Shown: piece by piece, positions 23,990 through 37,499 of the stretch
Layout: every line of letters starts with the position of its first letter
How positions within the stretch are numbered: the stretch's first letter is position 1
Source: Gaertneriomyces semiglobifer
Taxonomy: Eukaryota; Chytridiomycota; Chytridiomycetes; Spizellomycetales; Spizellomycetaceae
Reading direction: 5' to 3'
NCBI GenBank assembly: GCA_025558075.1
Contig: JAHLKF010000009.1
Coordinates: 248,001 to 312,000, forward strand
Length of the DNA stretch: 64,000 nt
Position numbers and translations under genes: made by a program
The notes under the pieces: generated by a model
Told to the model about the DNA's origin: nothing
What the model saw: the letters and a program-made list of their open reading frames with translations, nothing else
Databases searched by the model: none

Positions 23990-24990
23990 TTAGACCGCAG
24001 CGGGAGCTACGCGGTACGAATGCTGATGGCTGAAGGAGAGGTTTCCAAGTGAACATCGTCTGGCATTCCATGCTGCTGGCCAAGACGCTGGCCACGGCAG
24101 CTTCCTTTTCTCTCTGGTAATGATAACAGTCGAGGCTGACGACGTCGATGAACGTGGCGTTCGCTTTTCTCGCGCCTGTACCTTTAACGCTGCGGTTGCT
24201 AACTTTTCACGCTCCTTTCGCTCAGCCTTTTCCAAGGCTGCACGCTCCTTGGATGCGGCTTTCTGTGCCGCACGCTCGACTTGGCTCACCACGACGTTGA
24301 CGTGCTCCTCCACCTTTTGCTTGTCGGGAACGTCGATGCCGCGGAGCATGACGTCTACAATGTCTCGTCGTCGCCTGGCGGCAGCGATATCGATGGGCGA
24401 AGATCCGAATTCGTCGCGAATCCCAACCCAACCGCCGTGTTCCAGGAGCAGGATGACCACTTCCAGATGACCGTTCGCTGCGGCAAAGTGAAGCGCTGTC
24501 TGTCCCTTGAGACTGTGAACACTACGGCGGCTCGTCGTCTGATGTACATCAGGTAGGTGATCCGCGTTGCAATGTTTAGCCTGACGAAGGGCGTTGACAC
24601 AGGCGCCGCGTTCAAGAAGGTACCGGACTATCGGTGTACAACCAACCGCTGCAGCGATGTGAAGAGGAAGCAGGCCTTGTTGTGCCGAATGTACTGACTG
24701 GCCGTTATCCAGTGCAAACTTGACTGATCCGATGTCACCGGCTGCGAAGAAAATACATCATGAGTCTTCTCGTCACCCGGATACGTTATTGGTCGCGTGA
24801 AAGACCTACATGAGCAAGCGGAATGCAATTCAAGCCTGACTCCATTGGGAGCACTTCGGCTTCGCAATAGCGGTATCGCAGGTATGGATGCACTCTTTTC
24901 CTTGATGAAACTTGCGACAGACGTCCAAGGTTTGAGTAATGGTTCAGAAAAGGCTCGTGGGCGGAAGGATGGGCGCTTTGTGGTATGCAT
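23990..24990 (-). CDS. Ankyrin-repeat protein with basic/acidic helical tail
   Basis: Two exons (24990-24810, 24741-23990) encode about 310 aa. The splice (phase 1) builds the first ankyrin helix pair, LHSACS-SGDIGSVKFALDNGQ, and two further repeats follow (GLLPLHIAAAVGCTPIVRYLLERGA; GQTALHFAAANGHLEVVILLLEHGG), then a partial one. After residue about 200 comes a long Lys/Glu/Arg/Ala helix (KAASKERAALEKAERKERE) and a Ser/Thr stretch. No catalytic domain is seen; it is probably a scaffold. The spaced loop between repeats 2 and 3 (about 30 extra residues) is unusual. Confidence 0.85.
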
Positions 24991-26906
24991 GGCGAGGTAT
25001 ATATATGATCTGTGTGTGTGAAATCGAAGGTGGCAGGGCGCGTCGTGGACACTTTTTTTTAAGACTTGTTATCGGCCTTTATGAGTGACCTCGCAATGTA
25101 GGCAATGACAGTCGTGGCTGCAGTAATGGTGGTGGTGATGATGGTATTGCGTATAATATCGCAGAGCTCTCCATTCACTTCACCAAGGCAGTGGGCGTAC
25201 TACTACAGAGTTGCGTACGCGCAAGTCCGCAGTACGACTGTTGGCTTAATCGCGATCGAATCGATGTCGATATGGCGTAGTGAAACCTCACTTATTTAGC
25301 GGAATGAAGGTGACAGTCGAGCGAGAGCGAGAGCGAGGAAGTTGGGGGTTTCCTTTTTATCCCAAAAGAAATAGTTGATCCAGATTGGCGTGTGCAGCTT
25401 GTTTATTTTACAAGATGGGGTTTCTGCGATCCAAGCGGAAATTGGGCTTTGACTAAATGAAATTGACACGAGGGGGTTTTTGTATCGAGCGCGGTTCGGC
25501 GAAGGGGTTTTTTGAATTGAATTGAGCGATGAGTAGGTGTGTCGTTGTAAGTAGGTGTGGTGAGTGAGTGTTTTAATATCGGTTGACGTTGTTGGCGCCC
25601 TGCACATGCAATACGCGCACGGTGGGGTGATATCTGATATGGATGGATAATGATGATGATGGTGGTGGTGGTGTGGTTGGGTGAGAGGGTGAGATCAGAG
25701 AGGGTAAGCTAACTACTAGTATCGAGGAGAGGGGGAGCAGTTTGTTAAGACCCTTGGAGCGTGCGAATTCGAAGGGGCAGCAGGATCTTTGATTGCACTT
25801 TGTGATGACAGTCTGCTCAAAAATGATGATGTGAAGCCCGCGTAAGGGGGAGAAGCTACATATACATCGATGTGTGGCAGGAGAGGGGGGATGGGATGGT
25901 ACGATGTTCAGCCATATATATATATATATATATCCACTGCTGTGCAAAGGAGGGCTGATGCGAGAACAAGCAAAGTAGGATGGACCAGCCAACTAACTAC
26001 GTCCTCAAGCCCTTATATGTCGTCCATAATGCACTCTTCGCTAGCCTCTGAACATGAATTGACGTCTGACAATTGACAGGAACAGCCCAAAGCAACAACC
26101 AGCCTGTGCAGTGTGTGAGGTGTCCTTGCGCCCCCGCCGTCGGTCTCCATTGCAAGGTTTACAAATGTTTCCTTACTTACCCTGAGCTTGAGCCGAGAGC
26201 CAAGTAGCTCGAGCACCTCCTCCCGTCACTCAATGGTAGATTTGTCATAAATCTCCGCGGGCTGCCAATGACTTGAACATCGACGAGATTCAGTACTAGT
26301 ACTAGTAGCGGGAACAAGATCAATGGGCTGATATGATCTTGATTGATTGAATTGAGACTCCCTGCCACTCGGGATCTCATCAGTGAATAAACAAGCGTTG
26401 CTCTCAAATTCACACAGGCGGATGCATTGCGTGCCCTCTGTTCAAATTCACACTCAATTTCAATCCTAAAGCTAATGCTAAATTCAACCACATCAACTTT
26501 TCACAGCCGCGTGTTAAAATGATGCCTGTGGCTGTGCTGGGCGACGTGTTATTTGGTTCAGCCATCAATTGGGTTTATGGATAAGTTGCTGTGGCACAAA
26601 ATTCAAAAGGCATGTGCCGCACGTGCAAGTTGTTCTTGAGTGACGTTGAGTCAACTCAAGCGCGCCCCTTGCTTGCCCTTGTTGGATAAGTAAGAGTGGC
26701 ACAGTCGTGTGTGTGGGATGGTGACATAAGCAGACATGGCACAGTCATAACGGGCGTGTTGGACGGCGGAGTCTGGGGAAAAGGCGCACGCACTCCAAGT
26801 TCAACCATTCTCCCTACTTCTGTCCAATATCCACCTCACTGACAGCGAACAGCCGCACATTCAAAGAGGGCAACAACACTTGGGAGACTCTCAGCGCAAT
26901 CACAAT
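24991..26906. other. Long non-coding stretch with simple repeats
   Basis: About 1.9 kb with no supported gene. It contains a (TA)n run at about 25915-25933, a GA-rich patch near 25320, a (GGT/GAT)-rich patch at 25645-25680 and a triple ACTAGT motif near 26293. It marks the edge of the gene-poor island. Confidence 0.5.
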
Positions 26907-28966
26907 ATGATCGCCCAGGAACTGACATTCTTTTTTCAAGGCAGTCGCTTTCTTGTCAATTATCAAGACAGTGACCCTTGGGATACTCTCGTCGCAAACA
27001 TTGAGGAGGAGGTGGCAAGGCCACTGCCTTCGGTGCAGTTTGAGTATATCACCAATGGTACCGCATTTTCTGTGAGAAATATCAAACGCTTTCGATCCGA
27101 TGTTGTTGCACGGAATTTGGTGTTTACTGTGAAGCGCATAGAGGATGAAACGACCGGTAAGTCGACATATTTGTGGCATTTCTGCGAATGAAAGCCCGTA
27201 ATCATGCTTCTCATTTGGTTGTGTTTTTCAGCAGTGCGTACGCCACAGCTTCATGAAGACGACGACCTGCGGACCACGGTGGAACAGCTGAAACTTGACC
27301 TTCTTTGTGCCAGGCACACGAGTACACCAGTTAATGAAATTGGTGACTATCTTGTGGAAAAAACCAACCCGGACCCATCGTTCTTTGCCCAGTGGGCAGC
27401 GTCGTATGAGGATGCCGCATCTGTCCTGTCTGCACTTCCGGCCACTTTCGATCGCAACATCCAGGAACGCCTGAATGCGACGGACCATACCCCGGGAGCC
27501 CCCACATCTAGCCGCACTGATGATGAGACCGCGGTCCAAGTCAATTTCAAGTGTTTGTTCGATTCTATACGAGGCCTGGATTTCGTGGTCAAAGACACGA
27601 GCGGACTTTCTCAAAGATCCCATCGGCAAGATTGATTTCACCATCTTGGATGGCCCGGCGTCCTTGTGGGCTCATGTGGTCAGTGTCATCGAGGTGAGCG
27701 ACGACCTCAGCGATTCAACCAAATATCGCCGGGCCCTCGGGCAACTCCTCTCCAGGTTCCAAGAGGTTTTCCGACAGCAACCCGATCGCGAGTTTGTTCT
27801 GGGGGCTGTTGTGGGACCCGAACACGTGGAAGTCGTGTGGCAGAACAAATCGTATCACAAGAAACGGAGCGGGCTGATAGGCTTGAGCTTCTTCGCTCAG
27901 AACGATGGTACACGGCTTCTGCTTGGGCTTCTTAAATCCCAGAAGCATCGCCTCGGCTATATATCGCCTTTCACGAGCACGCCCTGGACCCTGAAAACGC
28001 CCGTGGGCATATTCACCGGTTTAGGCATCCTTAGGCGGTCACCCGCCGGCCGTGGGAGCACCGTATTGTCTGGCACTCTGACCACAGAAGAAGCTATATT
28101 AAAGATAGTCCCTGCCGGCGACGAATGGGGCGACCGAGAGGCGGAAGTGTTGCAGTTTCTAGCAGACGTGGAACATATACCAAAATTGCGATGTGCGGGT
28201 GATTTTGACGGTGACCAAAGGTATGAGAGCTTGGCCTTGTGTTTCGTTCCAACGGACGCTAATGGTAGCCCTTTCAGATTCATTATTACCACCCCTGTAG
28301 GTCGCCATTTGGAGGCCAATGTGGGCCTTAGTCTCTGCGCGCAAGCGTTTGCCGACGCGGCAAGCGCTCTGGATAAAGCCATAGGAAAGGATGTTTTCAT
28401 CGGGACGTCAGTTAGTACAATTTGGTGGTCCACAACAGCAGAGGTGTCCTCATTGATTGGCACATAGCTACCCTGGCGTCGTCGCCCACCAACTTTTCCA
28501 TTACTGGCACTCCGTGGTTCACGTCGATGAAGGTATGATGTCGCTTTTGTTCTGCTACCATCTACGATGCACTTTCATCCCATGCGCATGCTGTTTATTG
28601 TCGTTGTATTAATCGTCGCTTGCAGAACGATTTGTGTCAGGCTGACAAAGTGGAGTTCCTGCCAACACATGTGGATGACCTGGAATCACTATACTACACC
28701 TTTCTGTTTGTGGCCTGCGACGGACAACTTGGCTGGCGCAAAGAGATCTCGTCTCCAGAAGAACTCGGGATATTCAAAGGTACTACACATTGGACGAGGA
28801 GGGTTTCACCCGTCAGTTGTCTCGAGTAGTAGATGTTTCGTTTCGACCAGCAGTTGTGGGCTTCCGTGATCTTTTGTTTCCCCAAGCCGCTACTGGCCGG
28901 AATAGGAGCTGGGTTACTGCTGAACAAGTCCATGACTTTTTTCAACGGTTCATCGGGCGCGTTTGA
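26907..28966 (+). pseudogene. Broken FunK1-like fungal-type protein kinase
   Basis: Exon-like segments start at ATG 26907, with introns at 27157-27231, 28533-28625 and 28780-28829. The kinase signature is recognisable: a catalytic-loop HRDVS near 28400, then YNLVVHNSRGVLIDWHIA (the DFG-equivalent is IDW), GTPWFTSMK, and the FunK1-typical VDDLESLYYTFLFVACDG. The frame breaks near 27600 (+1), again in a T-run just before the HRD motif near 28395, and a TAG at 28413-28415 interrupts the loop between HRDVS and YNL. Three lesions in the core argue for a pseudogene, or for sequencing errors in homopolymers. The N-terminal 80 residues could be a ubiquitin-like or crinkler-like head, but I cannot confirm it. 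FunK1 and crinkler-kinase genes are often expanded and decayed in fungi. Confidence 0.7.
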
Positions 28967-29598
28967 TCAAGGCGTCGTGTGTTATCGTATTTTCGAGCCC
29001 CCGTTAGTCACACACGAAAGCGAAACGTCGTGGATAGCATAAGTACGGCCGCGAGACGTCGAAACGAAGCGAAGAGTCTAGAGTCTCGAGGTTGTGCTTA
29101 TGCTATCCACAGTCTTTAAATGTGGATCATGCTGACTACTTCAGACGGCGCCTGAACAAAGTCGATTAGGTTGCCAAAATGCTCTCTGGTGTTGAATCCT
29201 TTTGAATAGCCCCGACGTCCAATTCCACGCTTCCACGTAAGAGACTAAATGAAAGAATCTCGATGAAGAGGACTGGTAATTGCCCGATCAAGCGGTTGGT
29301 TTTCAGCTAGATAGCCCGAGAGATGAGATGGATTCAAATGCATGATGGTGTTGAGAGGAAGGCTAAAACAAAATGTCAATCAAGACTCACTGAAGTGACG
29401 GAACACATAATGCACTGATGTTTGGATATACTCTTCAAGAAGCCTTGGTTATCTATATATATTCCACATGCTACATTGTTGGTCTCGCGACTCCACCAAT
29501 GTTCGAAGAACCACGTCAGCTTCTCCCGGATTAATCCTCCGGCCTGCGTTCCTCTGTTATCCCAGTGTTTCAGTCGGGCTTCCAAGAAGAAGGAAATC

Positions 29599-30280
29599 AT
29601 GGATATAAGTAGATGTGTCAAAGATAACATGATTTGCGGGCAGAGTTTCCATAAATGTGGTTGAATTACATGGGGCACGCCTGAGCCCTCATAGTCGGAC
29701 AAGTACCTCGTACAGAACCAGATTCCAAATTCCATTTACGGGCACGGCACCGCAACCAGACGGTATGCGACTACCAATCAGTCGAGTGAGCACCTCTGCT
29801 ATATGAGAAATTTCAAATACATCGTCAAGATTGTGCTCGTAGTCCGCAGATTCACGCAAGTTCTCGGATGAAAGGCAGGTTCTTCTGGTATTCCGATGTT
29901 CGCCCGTGCTTGAAAAAGGAAAGAATGGGTATAAGTAGATGTCTTAAAGATAACATGATTTGCGGGCAGAGTTTCCATGAGTGCGGTTGAACTAGATGGA
30001 CGCGTCCGCTGCCCTCATAGTCGGACAAGTATCTGTGACGGAGCTAGAGACCTTGCCACGGGATGGAGTGTGTATGAATGATACTGACTCCACCTCCGGT
30101 GATATTCACCACAACCTCTGCACTCTGCTACACCGTCGGTTGAACTAGATGGGCGCGTCCGCTGCCCTCATAGTCGGACAAGTATCTGTGACAGAGCTAG
30201 AGACCTTGCCACGGGATGGAGTGTGCATGCATGATACTGACTCCATCTCCGGTGCTATGCACCCCAACCAGACGGCGTGC
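29599..30280. repeat. Three diverged tandem copies of one segment
   Basis: Copies at about 29599-29709, 29927-30120 and 30137-30280 share blocks such as GCCCTCATAGTCGGACAAGT. On the minus strand copies 1 and 2 both read LSDYEGSG, then HxWKLCPQIMLSL, then HLLI, so the repeated unit may have been coding. A 119-codon minus frame (29735-29376) covers copy 1. The unit is not recognised. The interval 28967-29590 and the gap between copies show no other gene. Confidence 0.7.
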
Positions 30281-30539
30281 TCCTACCATTCAACCAAATT
30301 ACAGTACTTTCCTTTGTTGAATAAACGAAGGCCGTATCTGTTGCGCCAACTCGATCCCAATCGACGCGTCAGCTCCGAAAGGCAGTATGCGGCCTAGAAG
30401 ATGCCGAGTTTGTAAATCAGTAAGAGTGAGAAGGGTTGCATGTGCAGGGGAGCACTTTACCGAAGGCAGGAGCGGCAACGATCATCCTGTCGGCGATGAA
30501 GATTCTGAGCTTCAATACACAGCGTTCAGCTTCAAGTAA

Positions 30540-30992
30540 CACGTCGGTGGCACATTATAACTGCAGCCCTATAACCCTAAGAACACGTCCGTGTTCCTTC
30601 AAGTAAACCTGCGCTGCTAACTACGCGTACATATCCAGCAGGATGTGCAGCGCTAGTCGAGAGCACACCCATAGCATCCATACACAGATTCCCCATGTGG
30701 AACTGCCGAGAGCACGTCCACATAGCATCCGGGGGTGACGGGGTACACGCCAGAACCAATTCCTGTCCGGATAACGTTCGCGGCCTTTGCGATTTATGTA
30801 TCGTAATTGCCCATCCGTAAATCATGGGCACTTGACACCTCCAGATGCCGTGTTTGGCGGATAATATCATTTCCAAGGTGTCATCGTACAGCGTCAATCG
30901 CATGTTCAGCAGCATCGCTCCACCGATTGTGTATTTAAAATTAAAGCTCGGCAGCGAAAACCACGAACATTGATGCTATAGGGTTAGGGCTA
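30540..30992. other. Interval flanked by telomere-like AACCCTAA motifs
   Basis: AACCCTAAG at about 30572 and AGGGTTAGGG at about 30978 lie in opposite orientation. A near copy of the left motif with its flank (TATAACTGCAGCCC) occurs at about 34370. This suggests a dispersed element end or interstitial telomere-derived sequence. No coding signal was found inside. Confidence 0.3.
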
Positions 30993-31022
30993 TGTCATAT
31001 CGATATCGAATGTGTGGCACAG

Positions 31023-32367
<1,345 letters not shown>

Positions 32368-33021
32368 CGTCAATGGTATGCTTCAATTAAGTGGAAGAAT
32401 GCGGAGTTGCTACTTGGGATAGTTTCTATTCCTCAAGGTGATTACATAAACCTACGCGATATATAACCAAGATGCGCTGACCAGACCTCAGCACATACAC
32501 TGACGCCCGGTGAGTTATGTAACGGTTCCTATTGAAGTTTCTGTAGCTTGGATCCTAACAAATGGGATGCCGGACATTGAAGAGTCCATGAGCCTACGAC
32601 AAACGCACAACTTGGTCGGTATGACCATTGTGCATGCGGTTTTTTGGACTGCACCGGAGATACCCTAAGGACGGTGAGTGAATCGAAACTGTCTCCATCA
32701 AATGATGTTGATTGTGGAAACCGTTGCTTTGGATGCATAACTCCAATTCGTGCTGCACAACTATCAGTTGTCGGAATGTTTGCTCTTATTCTATTGTGGA
32801 GACCGACGTACTGAGTATATCATGCTCCATCCGGGTTGCACGATGATTAGGTATTAGTTATGACACGCAGTTCTCGGTGACTATTGCCGTACAACTCTGC
32901 CTGTTCGTCCCTGACTTGTCCTCATTCTTGAGGCCTGGTTGGGAGCACCGCGTTGTTGCGTGGAGGGGACTCTTCACCTGCACCTTCTCCTGCTGCTCTG
33001 AACAGATGGTCGTGAGTAGCA

Positions 33022-33063
33022 ACATCCCAGCCACAACATCCCAGCCACAACATCCCAGCCAGA
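33022..33063. repeat. 14-bp tandem repeat, three copies
   Basis: ACATCCCAGCCACA three times, the last with one change. The surrounding 32370-33460 has no supported gene. Confidence 0.85.
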
Positions 33064-33461
33064 GAGGCAATTCCTGACTGATCTCAGCGGAGCGATCTGA
33101 CTGATAGAAAGGCTGAATGCTTCGGAGGTGGAAACACCTCGGGCAGATGGTCACCAGTGCTGACCCTAGCACCTTAGCGAGAGCCACACACATGCTCCCG
33201 CGAGTACCACGGTGAATGGCATTAACCGGGATGGCACCTCTGCTTCAGACAGTGAGCGCCATGAGCAATGGACGGTACCCAGCTAAACCGTACCTCGGCA
33301 CTAAACCTTCAGAGTGCGGCTCATAGTACACACGATCCATGCGATGCACATGCTTATTGCTGTAATTACAGCCTCTGAGTGAGAAGTAAGGCGACGCAAT
33401 GCACGCGACAAAACAAGCTACCTTGCTGATCACAGCTGTACTCGAGAACTGTCAGACCCAC

Positions 33462-33959
33462 ACGGATGACCACCACGCAACCCCAGACTTAGGTCCCATG
33501 GGGGAATGGCATTTGGTGTCCGCCTCATTTTACATCCTGCGGCAACGGATGACCACCATGCAACCCCAGACTTAGGTCCCATGGGGAAATGGCATTTGGT
33601 GTCCGCCTCATTTTACATCCTGCGGCAACGGATGACCACCATGCAACCCCAGACTTAGGTCCCATGGGGAAATGGCATTTGGTGTCCGCCTCATTTTACA
33701 TCCTGCGGCAACGGATGACCACCATGCAACCCCAGACTTAGGTCCCATGGGGAAATGGCATTTGGTGTCCGCCTCATTTTACATCCTGCGGCAACGGATG
33801 ACCACCATGCAACCCCAGACTTAGGTCCCATGGGGAAATGGCATTTGGTGTCCGCCTTACTTTAACATCCCGCGGCAAGGATGACTACCACATAATTCCA
33901 GACGTAGGTCCCATGGGAAAGGCATGGCATCGGCTCATGTTTTGCATCCTGCGGCAACG
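33462..33959. repeat. 83-bp tandem repeat array, about six units
   Basis: Unit starts (ACGGATGACCACCA) are spaced exactly 83 bp: 33462, 33545, 33628, 33711, 33794, with a diverged sixth at 33877. Inner units are almost identical, so expansion was recent. Each unit ends TTTTACATCCTGCGGCA. The repeats are contiguous, not spacer-separated. The array merges into the dispersed repeat that follows. Confidence 0.95.
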
Positions 33960-34262
33960 GATGTTGCCAGTCCGTGTGGGTACTAGACAGCCGGTAGGGC
34001 CTCAGCAGAAGTCACAGTCCCGCAACTCTTGGGCAGACCATGCTGGTCGGGTGAGCATCAGGACAATTAGGTGCGGCTTGAAGCTAATTGGGCGAAAGCA
34101 GAGATGAACTAACCATTTTAGACACCTCTCGTTTCCCGTTATCAGCGTTCTTCCTTGTCCATCGGTGTTGATGTCGCGGCCCCTCTGTTGTGGGGCGTTG
34201 CACGCAATGGCCTGAAGGGGAACGCCCGACGGGCACCCAATATATACGCGCGGAGTTGAGCA
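33935..34262. repeat. Dispersed direct repeat, copy A
   Basis: Shares long near-identical blocks with 35880-36175: CATCCTGCGGCAA, AGACAGCCGGTAGGGCCTCA, GACAATTAGGTGCGGCTT and AGACACCTCTCGTTTCCCGT, and a weaker tail ending GCGCGGAGTTGA. Copies are in direct orientation about 1.95 kb apart, like degenerate LTRs. Confidence 0.85.
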
Positions 34263-34479
34263 AGGAAACTGATTACGCAAATTGTTGGGGATAACCCTAA
34301 CCAGAGCGCGCGAACTGATTGACGCTGACATAATCTTCATAAAATCAAGCTCCGCTCACTGGAGTCAGACTATAACTGCAGCCCTAACCCTAAGAACACG
34401 GTACTGGCGCTGCTAGCGTACGCGAAACAAACTGAACCGATAACTTTTAGAAAGATTGGACCTACTAAATTATTCACAG

Positions 34480-35690
34480 CATGAATGACCTGGAAACCAA
34501 TGAATCCTTTACTGATGATAATGCGACGATGTTCCCAGACACAGACGAACCGGACGAGTTATCACTCCCTGTCCTTGCCTCTGATGCCTGATATGAGCTG
34601 TTCTGCATGCCATTTTCTTCGAACCGCCCGGATGTTCCCGCCGATACCGTCGAGGCGCACCTACATAATCTGCACGCATGTTTCGCAGCAATGGGGATAC
34701 TTCGAAAACGTTCAACGGATCGAAAACTACAACGTGAGCGGCGCGGTATATCAACTTATGAAAGGCAAGTATGAAATCCGAGTGCTTGCCAAACATGGGA
34801 CTTCTGCACGGGCATAGGCCGAATCCGCAGGTCAGCCATTCTTGGAGGGTGTACAATTTGACTATTAAATTAAGTCAATTGGGGACCATTGCTCTGGCAA
34901 GCGCGCTTTGGTTGTTTCCAAATCAACGCCTACTACTCGCCATCTTCCAGTCCTTAGCGCTTGAAGAAGGTTTCGAGGATTCTTGTCGCACGCAAAGAAC
35001 TCAATGTGGAAGTCGACCGTGAGCGCAATCCCTTTGTTGTCAGGGTATGTACTCTGCAGAGTTGGTCCATTCGTTCCAGAATTACATGCACTCCTTTCAG
35101 AAAACCTATACCCGTGGCAGGTCCTAGCCCTTGCAGACAGAACAATTGACGTTGTTCGCACCCAAATCCGCGCGTTTGGACACCACCGCTGCTGTGATGC
35201 CTGTTGAAAACGTCAGAATCCCCCTGTCTGCAGCGTGGAAGGTATTCAAAACAGCGCTGGATACAGGGCCAAAGAAGGTAGATATCACCCTATTGTTGTT
35301 GCGTTCATGCGTGTAGCTTTCCCTGACTTGCATCAGCACACCACGCTTAACTCTGTGTACGTAACCTAAGCTTTGGCAAAGGTTCAGCGGAAGCTGTTGC
35401 AGGAAAATGAGGAGATAGCGTCAAAACACAATTATGAGTCCATGTAGGTGCTTCAAATGGCACTGCTTGCGCCGAATGCGTCTTCATACCTTCTTTGCAG
35501 GGCTCTACACCACTGCTTGGTGTTGTCCGGGAACCAACCGTTGATGTACAAACCGGCTATATCTGACGAAGACTGGCGAAAGCTATTACAGTATTTTGCA
35601 GCACGGCTACTACCTCGACCAACTCTCCGTGAGATTGCGGAGACACAAGCATTAACGATGGATGTGCTCCCCTTATGTGCACTCAACTGA
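34480..35690 (+). pseudogene. Coding-like fragments between the direct repeats
   Basis: Protein-like stretches occur in one order. They are an acidic start at 34480 ending in TGA, a continuation from 34589 in the same frame (PADTVEAHLHNLHACFAAMG), LTLFAPKSARLDTTAAV at 35145, LAKVQRKLLQENEEIASKH at 35370, then an in-frame TAG and SSYLLCRALHHCLVLSG at 35480. None matches a transposon domain I know. The minus strand also has a readable patch (RWRVVGVDLETTKAR, about 34900-34960). It may be the decayed interior of a mobile element. Confidence 0.3.
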
Positions 35691-35879
35691 TCCATGGTGT
35701 CGCAAGTGCTCAGACTTTTTCAGAGGAATACTGATACCCCAGCGACACTATGTGTCCAAGGGGACGATACTTTCCTCCCAGTAGCTGTGAAAGGCATGTT
35801 GCAGCAGCTGTATATTCTCCGACACTGGCCTCGCGATTGGTGATAGGAGGTCACTAATGATACTGAAAGGTGTCCCATT

Positions 35880-36175
35880 TGGTGTCCGCCTTGTTTTACA
35901 TCCTGCGGCAAAGGATGTTGCCAGTCTGTGTGGGCACTAGACAGCCGGTAGGGCCTCAGCAGAAGTCACTGTCCCGGAACTCTTGGGCAGACCGTGCTGG
36001 TCTGGCGGGCATTAGGACAATTAGGTGCGGCTTAAAGCTACTTGGGCGAAGCAGAGATGAACTTACCACTTTAGACACCTCTCGTTTCCCGTTATCAGCC
36101 TTCGCCTCTGTTGTAGCGCATGCACGCAATGGCCTGTGCGGGCAACGCCTGACGGGATGCGCGCGGAGTTGAATA
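35880..36175. repeat. Dispersed direct repeat, copy B
   Basis: Partner of copy A. It starts with a fragment of the 83-bp unit (TTGGTGTCCGCCTTGTTTTACATCC) in a single copy, showing that the 83-bp sequence belonged to the dispersed repeat before it was amplified in copy A. The following 36176-37499 shows no supported gene; a 95-codon plus frame at 36418-36702 has no recognisable features. Confidence 0.85.
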
Positions 36176-37499
36176 GACCTTTGAATTGACTGGACGGCCT
36201 CTGTTTTCCAGATCCATAACAGTACTGCTCACACTTTGACTCATTGTATCTTGATCGTTGTCGTAGAGAAAGGGAACCGTTTTTTGCGACGCCAGAGACC
36301 ATGGCACCAGCGGATGTGGCCCGGCACTGGTTTTCAACGATGCAAATAAGTAGTTGCCTGACCGTAAACGTTCTAGTGGAAGCGAGCAAACGTGGACACA
36401 AACAACTGTGATACCCCGTGCTAGGCTACCTTACCTTAACTAACCTGCGAAGACTCGGATCTCTAGAGTTGTGCTGGGATACGAGACGCGGAGGTGGTCG
36501 GTTTCGCCGGGATCTAGCCATTAGAACAAGGGATAAGGGCTATTTTCTGACTTCCGAGATCATGCCCCCGTGGGCGCCAGTACCAGATCTTCTTGGAACT
36601 CGAGATTTGGTGCGTGTGCGAGTTCTAAGAAGCTCTGGTGCGTGTGTCGACGGGCTGACAAAAGAATATTCAGGACGAGTACAAGCGCTACAACTATTGT
36701 GACGACGAGCAGGTGAGAAAGTATGCATTACATATGAAGAGCGAAGGCAATTGTGGAAACTTCCGGGTGCGATTAGCCAAATCTCGCATGTGGCGGTAGG
36801 CCACCGTATTTGCAGCGCACACGGCCAACGTGGAGAGTGTCGGCTCTTGCAAAAGCAGCACTGGAATAGACGGTCAGAACCGATCTCGCGAGGGGAAAAA
36901 CCATGATGGATGTTCTGACGGCGTTCAACCGAGCAGGAGGGAGTACCCTCCTGTTCATCGGCTGCCTGTTGCCTCCTGGTAGCCATACTTTTTTTTTTGT
37001 AAAAACTGGTAACCATACTTTTTTCTATGCTACGAGACGCCCGCCGGCACTAATCCCCCTGCCCAGTCTCCCATTCATGCCCTACGCTTAGAGTCCACTC
37101 GACATCACTCAGCGATGCCATACCATACAAGAGAATACACTCGTTTCTTCACCGGAGTTCTCTCTCTCGCCGCGCGCATGCTTTCACCCAAATAACATAC
37201 TTTCCGGATTAATGAATGAATCCACGCGCTCTGTCGCAACTCAAACTAAATAATAAACAAAGCTCCCGGTCATCCCGGAAGCACCAATACATTCCTTATT
37301 TCGCTCGGCGCAGTACAGCACGAGCGAAGAAAAATCCGGTACATGGTGGAGAAACCCAAAGGTGAACCATCTACACTTCAACTCCAAAGGCACGGCGTCT
37401 GTCGGTTTTTGACAGGTGTACATGTACCTGACAGTCCGCATGGGTTGACTATCAGTGCGATTTAGAAACTACGCACAACTTCTTCTTACCAAACCAAGC

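Noticed and set aside
33462..33959. CRISPR-like array
   Set aside because: Units are contiguous 83-bp tandem copies without unique spacers, in a eukaryote.
36540..37016. 158-codon minus-strand frame in the island
   Set aside because: Composition is not protein-like and the plus strand is equally open; no motif.
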